A stretch of 64,000 nt of DNA from Cranoglanis bouderius (GCA_023630585.1 CM042544.1:16327756-16391755), one strand, 5' to 3'. Shown: positions 43,300 to 56,700, counted from the first letter of the stretch. Program-made: numbers and translations. Notes: generated by a model not told the origin, from the letters alone.

Positions 43300-46287
43300 A
43301 GTACACGTTGTGTCCTCTGCTCTATTACATCATAATCACAGAGAGGTTACAGAGGTAATTTACACAACTGATTGTCATTAGCTTAAAAAATGGGGTTGGT
43401 TTCTGTTTGGCCATTCACAGTCGATGTTATAAACAGGCTTTTTAACCAGGTGTTTAACCAGCACCATGTGGAGTGATTTACCAGTTAATATATGGTTGAT
43501 AATAAAAGTGAAATATAGTTATAGACACTTTGTACATTCTGGTTTGAGAGATATTCTATGGTTCAGACCTTTAAGACAGCATCTCAATTTGAACTAATTG
43601 CACCAGACTTGGCTTTAGTTTTCTTAGAAATTTTTCCTCCAAATGCACTTACAGTAAGTGTAAAAAAAAAAAAAAAAAAAAAAAGACATAATGGCTTTTG
43701 TTGTGGTACCTTTCTTTAAAATGACAGCAGCCCAAATATTTATAGATGGGAATCTATGGGAGTACCTAGCAATGTAACTAAGCTACAATTCTAACTACAT
43801 TTTTGAGATTTCAGGTGTAGTCTGTATTCAAGAGTAGCCATGCGTTTCTGCTCAAAACACATCTTTTCAAACTAAGCTGTGATCTGATCAGATTTTCCTA
43901 CTGCCTATTACACCATCTGCCTATATAGTTTCAACAGTAAGGCCTACTTGTCTGTGGCAGTGTGGCATCTAAAGGCTGTGCAAAGGCTCAATATTACAAT
44001 GAGAAAGTGGTTTTTAATGACTGAAGTGGCTTTGAAATCTGGATTTTGCTCGACTATGCAATAGTGGACGATATATAAAGCAGAGCCATAGAAAAGATAA
44101 ATATCTGAAAAGTGATTCATATGTGTATGGATTCAAAAGAATAAACACCCCAAGAACAAATTGTCAGGTGTTTAATCATCATTATAGCAAGTTATTTACA
44201 AGTGAATAAATGGTTATTTTATAAAAGGAGATGTTTAAGACATTGTTTTCTATACAAAGTCATGCAGTTTGCTACTTAAAACAATGATTGTTAAACTAAG
44301 CGGTAATGCAACTTGTCCATAATTACCTCCCAATAAATCCAGTTTAAACCAGTTGGCAGTTCTCCAGCTATCCTGATTTGGCTCTGAAGTTTTATTTCAG
44401 TGGGAAAACACAGGCTTTTTAATAGGAAAGTGGTCTCTATGAGACATGTAAACTCCAATGACTGGCTATTAAAATAGATAGATATGACTGAAGTAACTTT
44501 AAAGTAGGTACATAGTTATTGAAGTGGCTTAAGCACACTGTTTCTTCTTCTGCTCCACACAACTAGACATGTGCTGATCATTGGTAAAACAATGAATGGC
44601 AATATTTAATCAGTCCATACAGGATTTCGCAGATGTTTTTTTTTTTTTGGTGAAATTGCAATTGCACGGTCTTTCACAGTGATGTTTGTTGGTAAATAAG
44701 ACATTTTAGCTGTTCGATGTACATTAATCAAAGCGGGCTTTGGCTGAATGAGGGTTGTGATGATGTCGCATGACGTATCTTGGCCCAAATCTGCGGAAAA
44801 TCTGCGGTAATTTTGAAAAATTGCAAGCTCCTGTGAATATTGCAGTTTCCTTGATTTTGCGTTAATTTCTGCGATCGCAGAATCCTGGAGGGACTGTTTA
44901 ATGCACACAATATTGCGATCACCTTAAATGCCTTAAATGATCGTCACAACCTTTCCACTGATCTAAGCAGAGAAGGGTTTGAGTGGATATGCAAATGTCA
45001 CATGCACAGAGAACTAGAATTGATGACACATGATGATGATGATCCCAAAGCATGTCCTCAATGTAACGCTGCCAAGATGTGCAGTGCAAATGTACAGATA
45101 ACTCTTTTAAAGTTAAAGTTAAGTTAGTTAACAGCATTTATATAGTAGCTTTTCCAACTGTTGTGTTTGCAATGTTCGTTCAGTTTGTTCCCTATCATGA
45201 TACTATATTTTCTCTCCATGTACCTTAAACTTAAACAGCAGATACCAGGTTGTGTGTCAGATACACTAAACTCCCTAAAGTGTAGAAGAGAAATAGCAGT
45301 AAGCACTATATCAAACTGTGTCAGTCGTAGTAAACCGAGCACCTGCGATCTATAAGCACGATGTCCACCCACTGTTTTTTCCACCCATTGTGTTTGTCAC
45401 TTCTACAGGAACACCCAGAATTCTCCAGTAACTATTCTCCACAACTCACGCACACAGCTCATTTTAGACCAGCTCTGGCTTTTTTTTAATGCCACTATGA
45501 ATATTAAATCAACATCAATCAACATGTTTTTAACCCTAGGAATACATACTTGCTGATAATGTTATACATAGATACCACAATTCACTCATGTATTTTCATA
45601 ACAGAAATAACAAAACATTAATTAGAATAAATTTGTTTAAGTAAATGAAAGCTTCTCACTTTTTTACTTTTGGCCTATAGTATTTTTTTTTTTTAAATCA
45701 TATGGAATTTCTTCAAAAAGAGACTAATACACTAAACATACAATTTTGACCCAACTTTTGTGGAATACTGGTTTTTGGCTCAACCTTTTACTCATGTATT
45801 GAGATGATTTATTAAACAGCTAAAACATACTGCATGTCTACCATTTAACATTCCCAGGTAATATGCTTTGAAACTTAAGAGATCCCAGTTTAACAATGAT
45901 ATAATAGCAACAATATTAAACCTATAATAATTGTTTATCAGGGCTGTTTCATAATATTAAATATTAAGTGTATTCCATTGTAGAAGGCTTTAGTGGGACT
46001 AATAGTACTAACAGAAATGTCATTTCTTTATAATACTACAGTTCTACCCCTGAAAAACATTGTTTTTCATGACAAACTATTGTTTATCTTAGAGTTTTGA
46101 AAAGTATTTTTTTAATAGATTTTTCAGCCACTATTTATGTGTGAGCTTTTTCTACTAACAAGTCCAGTTCCTCCTGTTTCGTAGAGTTGTTTTCACTTTG
46201 GTAGTTTCTCCCTTTTATACGTTATTCAGAAAAGCATTTTTCTCATACTTTTCTCTTCTTGGTCTTTACATACCCATCATTAGACTC
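43300..46287. other. intergenic, includes cdc42ep 3' side
   Basis: AT-rich, with an A-run at 43663-43684. Several open frames of 60-100 codons (43025, 44606, 45124) have no recognisable domain. A TTTATT at 45808-45813 would be a minus-strand AATAAA and may end the Cdc42-effector transcript. Confidence 0.4.
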
Positions 46288-47187
46288 CTAAAGGCCAATC
46301 TCATCATCCGACTCATCCTCAAACGTATAGCCCTGCTCTCCTGCAACGCCCTCTTCGTCTGAATCCGATTCTGACAGATGGTCCTCCTCTCTCCTCCTGT
46401 CCAATGGGGAGATGCCTTCATATTCTGAGCTCATTGAAGAAGAAGGACTGGGACTGACGTCTGGCCGGTGATTCGTCAGCTCTGGTTTCACTGCTCCTTT
46501 ATTAGCCATTCCTTCAGCCCTCACCTCCATTCCTCCATCTGGACTTGTACTTGTTTCCTTCTCACATTCCAGCTCTAATTCACCACCTACGTACTGCAGA
46601 CCAACGATCTCCTCCTTTTTGTCGCTAAATCGCACCTTCGGCCGTAGCCCCTTAGATTTCAGACCATTGACATCGTTTAGATGCTCCTCCCCTCTGCTCA
46701 GACTGTCTATCCTCTTCTCATTCAGGTCAGTGGTTGCACCATTGGTTGATATCCCACCATCTGCACTGCTCTTACCAGAAATAAACACTTCTTCTTCACC
46801 TTCGTTGCCCATTGTCCACTTGCTGCCCAAACCCAGTCCATCCATCACTCCCAGCACATCTCCCAAAATGGAAGGCCCCAGATCTAGGTCCAGATCGAAG
46901 GATGAGACTGATTCTGAGTGCTGGAGTTCTGTAAATGGTTCATCAGGGGGTTTTCTGTCAGCTTCATGATTTAGCCTCACTTCTGTGGGGTCATTGGTGG
47001 CCTCCACAGGAGAGGTGATAGACTTAAAAGACTCTGGGTTGGAGGGGCCGTGACTGGACAAGAAGGAGGTGTCTCCGAAGGCGTCTCCACCACGGCCGAT
47101 GTGCATGGTGTGGCGAAAGTCACCGAGCGGGGCAGAGATCATGGTGGGATCCAGGCGGTGAGCCCGGCCCGACTTGTGGAGCGGCAT
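46288..47187 (-). CDS. Cdc42 effector protein, Borg family (CDC42EP5-like)
   Basis: Borg proteins bind GTP-loaded Cdc42 through a CRIB motif and steer septin and actin organisation in the cytoplasm. This 299-residue frame starts at the ATG 47187-47185 and is uninterrupted. The CRIB motif is residues 17-31 (ISAPLGDFRHTMHIG), followed by the Borg block GRGGDAFGDTSFLSSHG. A BD3-like helix is FDLDLDLGPSILGDVLGVMD (about residues 95-114). The tail is acidic and Ser-rich, ending ESDDEIGL. The C-terminal IGL and the LGVMD block point to CDC42EP5 rather than EP1-4, but the protein is about twice the mammalian EP5 length, so the paralogue is uncertain. A single coding exon is normal here; an acceptor (TTATTCACAG on the minus strand) lies 5 bases before the ATG. 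Confidence 0.9.
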   Translation of the reverse strand: MPLHKSGRAHRLDPTMISAPLGDFRHTMHIGRGGDAFGDTSFLSSHGPSNPESFKSITSPVEATNDPTEVRLNHEADRKPPDEPFTELQHSESVSSFDLDLDLGPSILGDVLGVMDGLGLGSKWTMGNEGEEEVFISGKSSADGGISTNGATTDLNEKRIDSLSRGEEHLNDVNGLKSKGLRPKVRFSDKKEEIVGLQYVGGELELECEKETSTSPDGGMEVRAEGMANKGAVKPELTNHRPDVSPSPSSSMSSEYEGISPLDRRREEDHLSESDSDEEGVAGEQGYTFEDESDDEIGL

Positions 47188-47192
47188 TGGAA

Positions 47193-47775
47193 CTGTGAAT
47201 AAAATTCAAGAGTTAATATCACACCCAGTTAAATTACAGAACTTAATCTATAGCCAACCATCACCTCAGCAAAGCAGAACTAACCTTAAAAATGAAAATA
47301 AAACGCAAGTTAGACAGTCACTCTCAAGTTACTGGCTGCAATCTTTGCCTGCTGTCATCCATGATGCCTTTTAATGAGGATTATACATACTTAAATAAAA
47401 AGGCAAACAATTATGTTAGTTAATTCGTTTCCATTTTTAATGCAACGACTGTGTTGTCGTTTTTCTTTTGTTTTTTAAACGTGCGAACTCTCTACCGCCT
47501 CTTTCTTCATGCCACTGCTCTTCTGTTGCCTTTTTAAACACTGGGTTCATCTTGTTAGCATTTCTGTTGTTGTTGTTGTTGTTTTTGACAACAGTTTCAG
47601 ATATGGATAAGACCTTTAAATCTAGCCAGGATGATGCAATGCAGACAAGTTTAACACAGACAGCAAGGGTGAGAAAGAGCTGACTGAGAGGTGATGCCGG
47701 AGCCATGCTCAGACTTGTGAGACTCGTGAAATGCAAAAACACAGTTTTGGATTCTGCCCCTGGGGCTTGAGCAAA

Positions 47776-47848
<73 letters not shown>

Positions 47849-49212
47849 ACCAACTGAAACAGATATTATGAAACTCTCCAGTGTTGATGGAGCTATTCTA
47901 ATGAAATGTAGTAATTGGGACCGGTTAGAGGTAGGCAAAGTAGTGATACATTTCTTATTTTATTATAACAATCCAAATAATGCATTTTAGTATAATAATA
48001 TAGTCAATAAGACTATTTTTTTTTTCTAGCAGACATTTTTTTCATGCAAAATGAAAATGAAATAACTATAACTAATTGTACCAGTGAAAGACCAGATAAC
48101 ATGGATCTTAACCAGCATCAGTAAACTAAAATCACAAAAAATGCAGAATAACCAGTTAATCTCTACTGGGAGCAGTTAAATCTTAGGTTAAAATGAACTG
48201 CATCCATTCCAAAAAATCTCTGTTATTCAGTTTGTTTTGATAATGCCTTCTAATTCATTTTATAATGTAAACAATCTCGCTGTATGTTGAACAATCGCCT
48301 CTGATGAAAGACAGGTACCTGGCCTATTCAGTTGACATGGGCAGAATGGAACAAGTACCTTACTTGCTAGGAAAAGCAGAATGCAAATGAAAACGAAAAC
48401 AACCTAAAAACCAGGACACAATTTTAGAGCCTGTATGTTCCAGACTGGCTCACTGGAACTGTAACTCAGCTTGCTTCTTATAAGAAACTTCAATACGGTC
48501 CAGTGAATGTCCCAATAATGTGTTTTTACATGGAACACTGGAAACACACTGAACTTTAGACTCTCTGAGGCGAATTACTAATAAGGCCAAAAAAAAAATA
48601 TGTCCATTCGTAGTCGAAAATATTTCTGGGACAACGATACACTGATACACCAGCAACTATTGTATCTTTCTGTATTACCTTGAACTACTTTCTTATCGGG
48701 TGTTGGATGTTTTTAAAGACTGAAAGCGCCATTTTTGTTACCTGGATGATGACGGCTCGACAACACCAACAGCTGGAGCCTGAAGCAGCTCTGCCGCTTT
48801 ACCACAAATTCACTTTCAACACCGTTTCAGAGAATAAAACACACTTATTATCTCTATGGCTAACTGTTAAAGGTTTAATTTTTATAACTTGCATACAGTA
48901 AAATAAAAAAATAAAATAAAATAAAAGTTCTGAACAAAGTAACAAGTTAATCTACAGTTGATTAAGTTGTGTGTGAGTGTGTGTCAGGAATGTGAGCACA
49001 CTTTCCCCCAGCACAATGCACTCTTCAACTCCGGATAATCTTTTAGCGTCCCGGGAAAGAAAACTCCAAAATGAGGAAATTGTGGCATTTTACAGCTGGA
49101 AAGTTGATACAAAATAAAGAAAGGAGGGCGACAGGAAAAGTGACTGCGCCCCTCAGGAGTTTTCTGGAGTTACAAATTATACCGTAAACAGGAGGGGGAA
49201 AAAAACACTTAC
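47193..49212 (-). other. intron of Cdc42-effector gene (inferred)
   Basis: No exon-like coding. Apart from the CA array it holds AT-rich sequence and no recognised transposon ends. Confidence 0.4.
47777..47843. repeat. CA microsatellite
   Basis: About 66 bp of (CA)n in the 5' intron of the Cdc42-effector gene. Open frames across it are repeat artefacts. Confidence 0.95.
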
Positions 49213-49400
49213 TTAGACAAATATGTAGATTACTCCTTAATCCTAATCACACTCCGACTTCTTATTCCCTTTGGTCCAGACTTCTTTTTTAAACAGTTTC
49301 AATCCTATTTTCTTGTTTTCCTCTCGTAGCTAATATCTTGGCGGCGCTCTACTCGGATATTTCTTTTTTTTTTTTTTCTTCCCCTCCTCGTTGGGATGGG
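49213..49400 (-). promoter_or_regulatory. likely non-coding first exon and promoter of the Cdc42-effector gene
   Basis: On the minus strand GTCTAA/GTAAGTG (donor at about 49212) ends a GC-richer stretch containing GAGTAGAGCGCCGCCAAGAT. With the acceptor just before the coding ATG this gives a non-coding first exon and a 2-kb intron, as in other Borg genes. The transcription start is not fixed. Upstream sequence to about 49600 has several CG dinucleotides. Confidence 0.45.
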
Positions 49401-49449
49401 CAAGGAAGTGACGCGACTTTTATTAGGGAGCGCTTTGCCATCGAACAGA

Positions 49450-50130
49450 ATGGAAAATGCGAGGCTCGCGTCCCAAACCGCGTACTAGCCTACTAAGTAG
49501 TATGCACCAAAAGAGGACGGCACCAGAGGGTACCATGGTTATAACATGTGGCGTACTGATTTCAGCGCACTATTTAGTACGGTAGTACGCGGACCTAGCC
49601 CAGGACAGCTGTTTTCCCTCTTAATGGTCTGTATATCACTGCTCTCACGTTCTCTTATAAAATCTTTTTAAATGACTAGAAACGCTGTAAGGGAGCTAAT
49701 AGATATTTCATGGAGGTGTTAATGATGTAATGTAGTGTACAACTGAGTCAGACTTTTAGCTCGTATGGCGTAGGTGTGATGGTTTACTGTTGGTTCGAAT
49801 CCAGCTTTGCAACATTGTCTTCTACATAGTGTACATAGTACTGCAGGAAAAAAAAAAAAAGTTTGTTTTTTTAGGTGTTTATAGGTGTGCTTGTGTAAGT
49901 GACTTGTCTAGCAATTCATCAATGCTGTTTTTGAAGCTGTTTCAGCTTCTCACACAAAATGTGTGTATATGTGACCTTACCTAAGGCATTTGTAGAGGAA
50001 TAGTCATACACACAGGTCACTTTCTCTGAGATTGGTGAGACATCATCAACACTTTTGTCAACTCAGCTCTATACACTACTTAAAGGCTGATTGGAATATA
50101 ATTAATATATAATAAGTAGTAAATGAATAA
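49450..50130. other. intergenic, no gene seen
   Basis: Bases 49470-49610 contain GTACT/AGTAC-rich sequence (repeated TAGTACG and AGTAGTA) that may be a small palindromic repeat. No coding support. Confidence 0.3.
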
Positions 50131-50483
50131 GGCGGGCATGATGGCTTAGTGGTTAGCAGGTTTGCCTCACACCTCCGGTGTTGGGGGTTCGATTACTGCC
50201 TCCGCCCTGTGTGTGTGGAGTTTGCATGTTCTCCCCGTGCTTCAGGGGTTTCCTCCGGGTACCCTGGTTTCCTCCCCCCGTCCAAAGACATGCATTGGAG
50301 ACTGATTGGCATCTCTAAATCGTCTGTAGAATGTATGAGTGTGTGTGTGTGTGTGCGATTGTGCCCTGTGATGGGTTGGCACCCTGTCCAGGGTGTCCCC
50401 TGCCTTGTGCCCCAAGTCCCCTGGGATAGGCTCCAGGCTCCTCATGACGCTGGATAAGCAGTATAGAAAATGGATGGATGGAT
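50131..50483 (+). repeat. tRNA-derived SINE, copy 3 (most complete)
   Basis: A-box-like TGGCTTAGTGG at 50142-50152 and B-box-like GGTTCGATTAC at 50187-50197 form an internal pol III promoter. The body includes GGAGTTTGCATGTTCTCCCC, CCAAAGACATGCATTGGAGA and GGCACCCTGTCCAGGGTGTC, ending in an (ATGG)n tail near 50470-50483. Same family as 8525-8834 and 12964-13264. Confidence 0.8.
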
Positions 50484-51001
50484 AGCAAATGAATAGTGTG
50501 TTCCTGTACATTTCAGTAATACATTTAATCATGGTAGTGTATACACACTTTGGACAGTGTGCGATTCATCAGATCATTCAGCACACACTCCATCAGAAAA
50601 TCCATAACTACTCAGCCAGCATATCCAACAGTATTAACATGTCTGGGTTAAAATAAAATTATAAAGCAGTTAATATAGGATATGGGTAATTGCACATTCA
50701 TATTATGTCTTGGGATTTTATGCCGTGTACAAATTCTGAATTTCATAAGTGTTTTTTTTTTTTTTTTTTTTTTGCCTCTGAAGAAATAGGAATGCATTTA
50801 TTTTCTAGCAGAAACAACATGGCATTACTGTAATAGGAAAATATCTGTACTTAGAACTACATATGCACTGGACACGAAGCATGGATTCTGAGCAAAAGCA
50901 GACATCCTGGACATCCCACTGCTCAAGAGTTGCACAGGAAAAGGAGAGTCAAAACAGAGAGGAAGAATTCCACACTTCGCTCTGATGAGCTCACTCCCTG
51001 T

Positions 51002-51041
<40 letters not shown>

Positions 51042-52020
51042 ATTGCAAAAATAAAATGGGTTCATGCTGGGAAGCACAATAAACTTATTTTCATAAATAG
51101 AAGAAGATTCTATTCTCTGTTGTTCCACTAGTTCTAACTAGAACATTTCCTTTAAAGAAAAAAATAATAATAATAAGAAGTTTTAATTATTACTATTTGT
51201 ATATTAGGCCAAATATTAAACCAAAACTAAGCTAGTAGTTCTATAAGAACAGTGTTAAGCAGCACATCTCTAAAAATAGCCCTTCAGTTTAAAATGCTGT
51301 TAAATGCCTGACATTCTTTGACAGTCTGTGTACTTTCGTCCAGATGAACAGACCTCCCTGTTTTCTTAAGACTAGTAAGCCAATGGGCACAGAGCAGCAA
51401 ACACAGATTTTTACAAATTTATTTTGCCATATATCGAGGAACTAATTTCTCAGCGCTTTACTTGTTATTTCAAAGGTCAGTTGTGTGTGAATTAAATTGT
51501 CATGTATTTAAATCTGTATCAGTCCAGTCTTTTATACAAGAAGTTTGTATTATTAACATTTTTCGTGTTTGTTCAGAAAGCGACATCCTTTCAAATTTAT
51601 CTTATACTGATTGCACTGTATAATCGAGATGATTGAATTAAAGGTGAAAGCTGAGACAAAACTACAGACGGTCTCCTGCATATTCATGGACACGATTAAT
51701 TAGTTTGGAGGAACAGGCCTTTAGTGTCAACCCCTTATAGATTAACAAGTACAAAAAAATGAAGGCAGTGCAAAGCCTCTTGATCTTTGGTCACAAGTAG
51801 GCAACCTTGTGCGCTAACACCTTCTTAAACCTATAAACATTTATCCTCACAATCTTCCACTGATTCTTTGCCGTTTTCTTGCGTTAAGCAATATGGACCT
51901 CAGAAACTGAAATACATTCCTGATCGGTCAACTGGAAGGTCGACTTTTTCATTCAGCGACCTTCTTTTTTATAACTCTTTGCTTATTTTGACAGAGCAGT
52001 TTGCACTGTTGTTCATTCAA
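50484..52020. other. intergenic with simple repeats
   Basis: A poly-T tract (about 50751-50773) and a (CT)n array (51003-51039). No supported gene. Confidence 0.45.
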
Positions 52021-52034
52021 TTGCCAATTTATTA

Positions 52035-52148
52035 GACACACCTAACTTATACGTAAACCATTTTACGCTGACAGAGAGAGGCCAGTTTACTGACACACCT
52101 AACTTATACGTAAACCATTTTACGCAGACAGTGAGATAGACATGGTGT
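52035..52148. repeat. 57-bp direct tandem duplication
   Basis: GACACACCTAACTTATACGT followed by AAACCATTTTACGC starts at 52035 and again at 52092, a period of 57 bp with few differences. It lies at the left of a Tc1 fossil. Confidence 0.7.
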
Positions 52149-52149
52149 G

Positions 52150-52785
52150 GGCCTTGTGCTGGTACAAGTCTATCAGGCACAGCAGCATTGCTGGAGTTTG
52201 AAACACTCTGTACATTATTTTGCCCATCCCATTTACTCTCAAGGCATTTTAAATCATGTTCATGCTATCATTCGTGTTCTCATAAAACATAATGCCAGGA
52301 TTTCAGAAGCTCATTATACTTTCTGTTACAAGTCTGGCTTTTCCTTTATTTTTTTTTAATTTTTATTTTTTTTTAATCCAAGGCATCCATAGATAACTTG
52401 AAAGTAATATAATAATAGTTGAAAGTGTATAGAGAAAATTGCCAAATATACCACACTATATGACCAAGGTTGGTGTGTAAGAACTTGAGTGGTTTGCACA
52501 GAGCCCTGACCTCCTGAACCCCAATGAACACCTTTGGGCTGAACTGGAACACTGAGTGCACACCATTCCTTCTCACTCAATATCAGTGCCTAAACTCACT
52601 TATACTCTTGTGGCTGAATGAACACAAATCCCCACAGCCACGCTCCAAAATCTAGTGGAAAGCCTTCCCAGAAGAGTGGAGGTTATTATGACAGGAAAAA
52701 GGGGGAAGTAAATCTGGAATAGGATGTTTAACAATCACAAGTGGGTGTGATGGTCCACAAAATATTGTCCATATAGTGTATGTTC
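52150..52785 (+). mobile_element. Tc1-like fossil
   Basis: The middle is lost or unrecognisable, but 52490-52700 keeps the order of a known fish Tc1 transposase end: TTGCACAGAGCCCTGACCTC, CCAATGAACACCTTTGGGCT, GTGGCTGAATGAACACAAAT and GGAAAGCCTTCCCAGAAGAG. The right side reads TTGTCCATATAGTGTA, a decayed terminus. No frame is open. Confidence 0.6.
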
Positions 52786-53179
52786 ATACCATCATTTTAC
52801 AGCATGGACAGGGAGCACCAGTATGCCGGTCGCCTCATGTCATTATTTATAACATCATCAGCAACCTAATGTTGGAGTTAGATCTACAGTTTAGTTGCAA
52901 CTTGCAGTTGGGTCTGTGCTAAATTGTCCTACTGTGGTAGTCCGTCCTAGATTTTGGCAGCTGAGGTCAACAGTCTGCAGATGAAATCAAGTAGTTTCAA
53001 TTTTAATCCTCCTGGCTGAATTTTAGGCCACTAAATAGCTGACAAAAATTGAGAGCATAGAAACATAAATAAAGTAAATTAAAAAAGAACCGAGTAGAAT
53101 TTACCAACAGCTCTTCAATGGGGTAAAAACAAATAAAAACAAAACAAAAAAACAGTGAGTTGTCGCAACGTAATTTGCA

Positions 53180-53470
53180 TTGTTGCCTCAAGGCTCCAGG
53201 GTCCCAGCTTCAATCCTGAGCTCGGGTTACTGTGTTTGCAGAGTTTTACATGTTCTCCCTGCATATGTGTAGGTTTCTTCGAGGTTCTCCGGGTTCCTCC
53301 AACCTCCCAAAAACATTCCAGTAGGTGAACTGTGAATTACAAATGAGTGTGTGCATGTGTGTGCGCAATATAATGGCATCTCATCTGGAGTGCATTCCCA
53401 GGATGGTCCCAGGATAGGCTCTGGATCCACCGTGACCTTGACCAGGATGAAGTGGCTACTAAAGATAACT
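53180..53470 (+). repeat. SINE-like repeat (second family)
   Basis: GCCTCAAGGCTCCAGGGTCC, TTCAATCCTGAGCTCGGGTT, GTTCTCCCTGCATATGTGTA and TCCTCCAACCTCCCAAAAAC blocks shared with the copies at 21748 and 24628, ending near GACCAGGATGAAGTGGCTAC. Confidence 0.55.
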
Positions 53471-53764
53471 GAATGAACAATTTAGGAGATGACCACAGGC
53501 AAAATACCAGGAATGCTGTCGAACAGTGCATTGTTTTTGGTAAAGATGACTAAGCTATGCAATTGCACTGTTCACTAAAACCTCAAGGTGCCTTGTGTAC
53601 GCTTAGGAACTGTTGTTTAGGCTTCTAAGTTATTTAGGTTTTGTTTTTCTTTGGGTTTTTATTTATTATTATTGCGTCTAAATACTATTCGACGGCGCGT
53701 TGGGGCTTTTATTTTGAAACCTCTTTTTCCGCGCACTCTGGTTATACTGTTTTGAACCTAGAGG

Positions 53765-56700
53765 ATGTCGGACAACGCAGAATCTCCTACAGAACCACAA
53801 AAAGAAGAATCATCTACAAATAATCAACAGAATGTCGCAGCAGATTCAGGAAATTCTGCAAAGGCGGAGGAGAAGAAAAAGAGTATGTGTTTAATCTACA
53901 CATTAAGCTGTGTGTTGGAAAAGCTAGCTAGTTATCCTGATAGCGTGATCTTTTTGTGATCGGCGAGGAAGCGACTTCCGCGATGCGTGATTGACAGGAT
54001 GACGAGCGAATGAAATGTCTGTTGTTTGCCTTTTAACCAATAGTGGAGCTGATGGTGTTGTAAACGCTAGTGTGCTAGCTATAAAGTATTAATGTGTACT
54101 AGCGTTGAACGAAAGAAATGAAGTTATAGCTTTATAAAGCTTTTAAACTAAATGTTGCCTGGTTGATGTTTCACTAATATGGTTTTTATTGACAAAAGGT
54201 CAACAAGTTAACATCTTATTAGTTTAACAGCTTCTCTAGTCAACATATCTTTAATGAGTCAAAGATAATAAAGCCACGATAATGTAGTAAACAGCCGTTT
54301 ATAGGAGGCCTGTGGTTAAAAAAAAAGATTGTTAAAAGTAGTAACAGCTATTGTACTGCCATGCAATACGCGAGTGTTTTTAACGGGGAAACTGAGGGGA
54401 AAACAACAACAACAAGGAGGCCTCTTATTTGATTTAAGAGACCTGACCCTAAAGCAGTATCACTCTGGTCTTAGTCAGCTCTTTACATTCACCATACACA
54501 TGCTAGAAGCTCCAGAAAGAAGGAACTGTTCAATGAGAAGTAGTCTTAATATGACTTTAAATAACATCACTATTTTGGACTGTTTAACGTTGAAATATTG
54601 CCTGGATTATGGTGTTACAAACATTGAGGTTAAAAGTTTGTAGGTTTTTGCTGTTTATATGCGTTTTTATATTTATACAGTTCACTTAATAGCAAAATGC
54701 TATACACCTTATGAAAAAAAGCTCTTTATAAAGATTATATATGTAAGTAGAAAAAAAAAGTCACCTTTTCCACTGTAAACAAACCTACAAAGGGAGGACC
54801 TCATCCCAATAGTAACTCAAATCTAAAAACTATTACTGAAATACACAAAGAGGTTGCTAAACAATAAACATGTAATAGCAGAAACTGTGTAAATAAATAA
54901 TGCTAATGTTACAAGCTATATCCTAGTCAGCTACAAAAAAAAAAAAAAAAAAGCTTTAGCTATAAGTCATTCATTCACTCAAATTCAATAACTGCTTTAT
55001 CATGATCAGGTATTGTAATGAATCCAGAGCGGGAATTACACCATGGATGGGATGCCAGTCCATCGCCGGACACCACACACACACACTTTCACACTTGGGG
55101 ACATTGAAGCATACCCTATTTATCTTATAGATGGGAGGAAACCAGAGAACCCAGAGAAAACCCACACGTACATGGGGAGAACATGTGAAACTCTACACAG
55201 ACAGTAACCCGAACTCAGGATCGATTATTATGTAATAATAACGGCAGGCCTACCTGCGTCTGTGTCTTTGTCTCTTCCAGTCGATGTGCTGTTGAAGGCA
55301 GTAGGAGACACTCCTATTATGAAGACTAAGAAGTGGGCAGTAGAGAGAGGGAGGACTATTCAGTCTCTCGCTCAGTTCATCTCACGCTTTCTTAAACTCG
55401 AGCCCAACGAACAGCTGGTACGCTTCATTTCATCACACATAGAGTTCATACAGTGATATTATGTCAGGAAGTGATTATTACGTTATGCAGTATGTTGAAA
55501 TTGAGTAAACTGATCAAATTTTCAGTGATGTCTTAAACACCACCCCTTTTTTGTCCAGTTTATTTATGTCAATCAGTCATTTGCGCCATCACCAGATCAA
55601 GAAGTGGGTGTCCTTTTTGAAGTAAGTGTTATAGACAGTCTTGATATGACTAATGCTTGTTTCTGTGCATATATGCTCTGGATTATTAATTTAAGAAGGA
55701 CATGTTGAAACCAGAACATTCTTTTTGAACAAGTTCTGTAAACTATTTGTGAGAATAGTATTGCTTAGTAGGTTATAATGTTCATAATCTGAAATTTGTT
55801 CTATGACATTGCATATTGGGTAAGTTTTTTATTTTATTTTATTTATTTATTTTAAACATTTCTGTCATCTGACAGGCATGTTTATGGGCATGTCATGACA
55901 AAAAGTGTGATTTGTAAAAGGTCACATTATTTCCTACTTCTTTAGGTAATTCCTGATGAGTACACACATTCATCGGTTACATGTGATATTGTCTGTATTG
56001 AGTCGAGATGACGTAATGAGTGATACTGGCTCAACCAGAACATAAAATGAGTCAGACACGAGGTTTTCAAAACTCAAAAATGACCTTTATTGATACATAA
56101 ATTAAATAAACCATGATTTTCAAGTGTCTAGGGTAAATATGTAAAGTAAGTGTGAGAGTGTATGCCTTTTAGGAGTTTGGTCACATGAAGTGTCTTATAG
56201 TCATATGTCAAGTGTCCTATGTCACATAAAGTCATGTGAAAAAACAAGTACACCCCATGGAAATTGTTGATTTTTTTGACATATTTGGATAAGCAAACAT
56301 TTGATCCTCTTTGAAACAGTGCCTATTAATAAAGGTGATACACTATCAAATTACATAAAATTGACATTTTGTAGTAATTTTTACAATTTAAATGAACAAA
56401 AAACAGCTCAGTCATATGGAAAAAGTAAGTACACTCCTACATTTATCACACCTTCAAATCCATAAAATTAGAATCAATCGTTCAAGATTGGGTGCTCTTA
56501 GGGAGTGCAGGTGGAACCTGTCTTATTTATACTCCTCTCATATGTAGTGTCTGATGTTCCCTTTGTTATTGGGGTGTGTGGTTTCTTCATGGCAAGATCT
56601 AAAGAGTTCTGTACGGCCTTCAGAAAAAAGATTGTGGATGCCTATGAGTCTGGCAAGGGATTTAAAAAGATCTCCAAATTATTTGAAATACATCATTCCA

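Noticed and set aside
46619..46969. 116-codon plus-strand frame
   Set aside because: Antisense shadow of the Cdc42-effector coding exon.
47437..47938. Minus-strand frames of 95-138 codons
   Set aside because: Mostly Val-Cys repeats from the CA microsatellite at 47777-47843; the remainder has no domain.
50142..50197. A and B box motifs that could suggest a tRNA gene
   Set aside because: No cloverleaf with an anticodon arm; the same sequence occurs in three copies with a SINE body and ATGG tail.
52035..52148. Direct repeats as a CRISPR-like array
   Set aside because: Only two copies, a 57-bp period without regular spacers, and a vertebrate genome.
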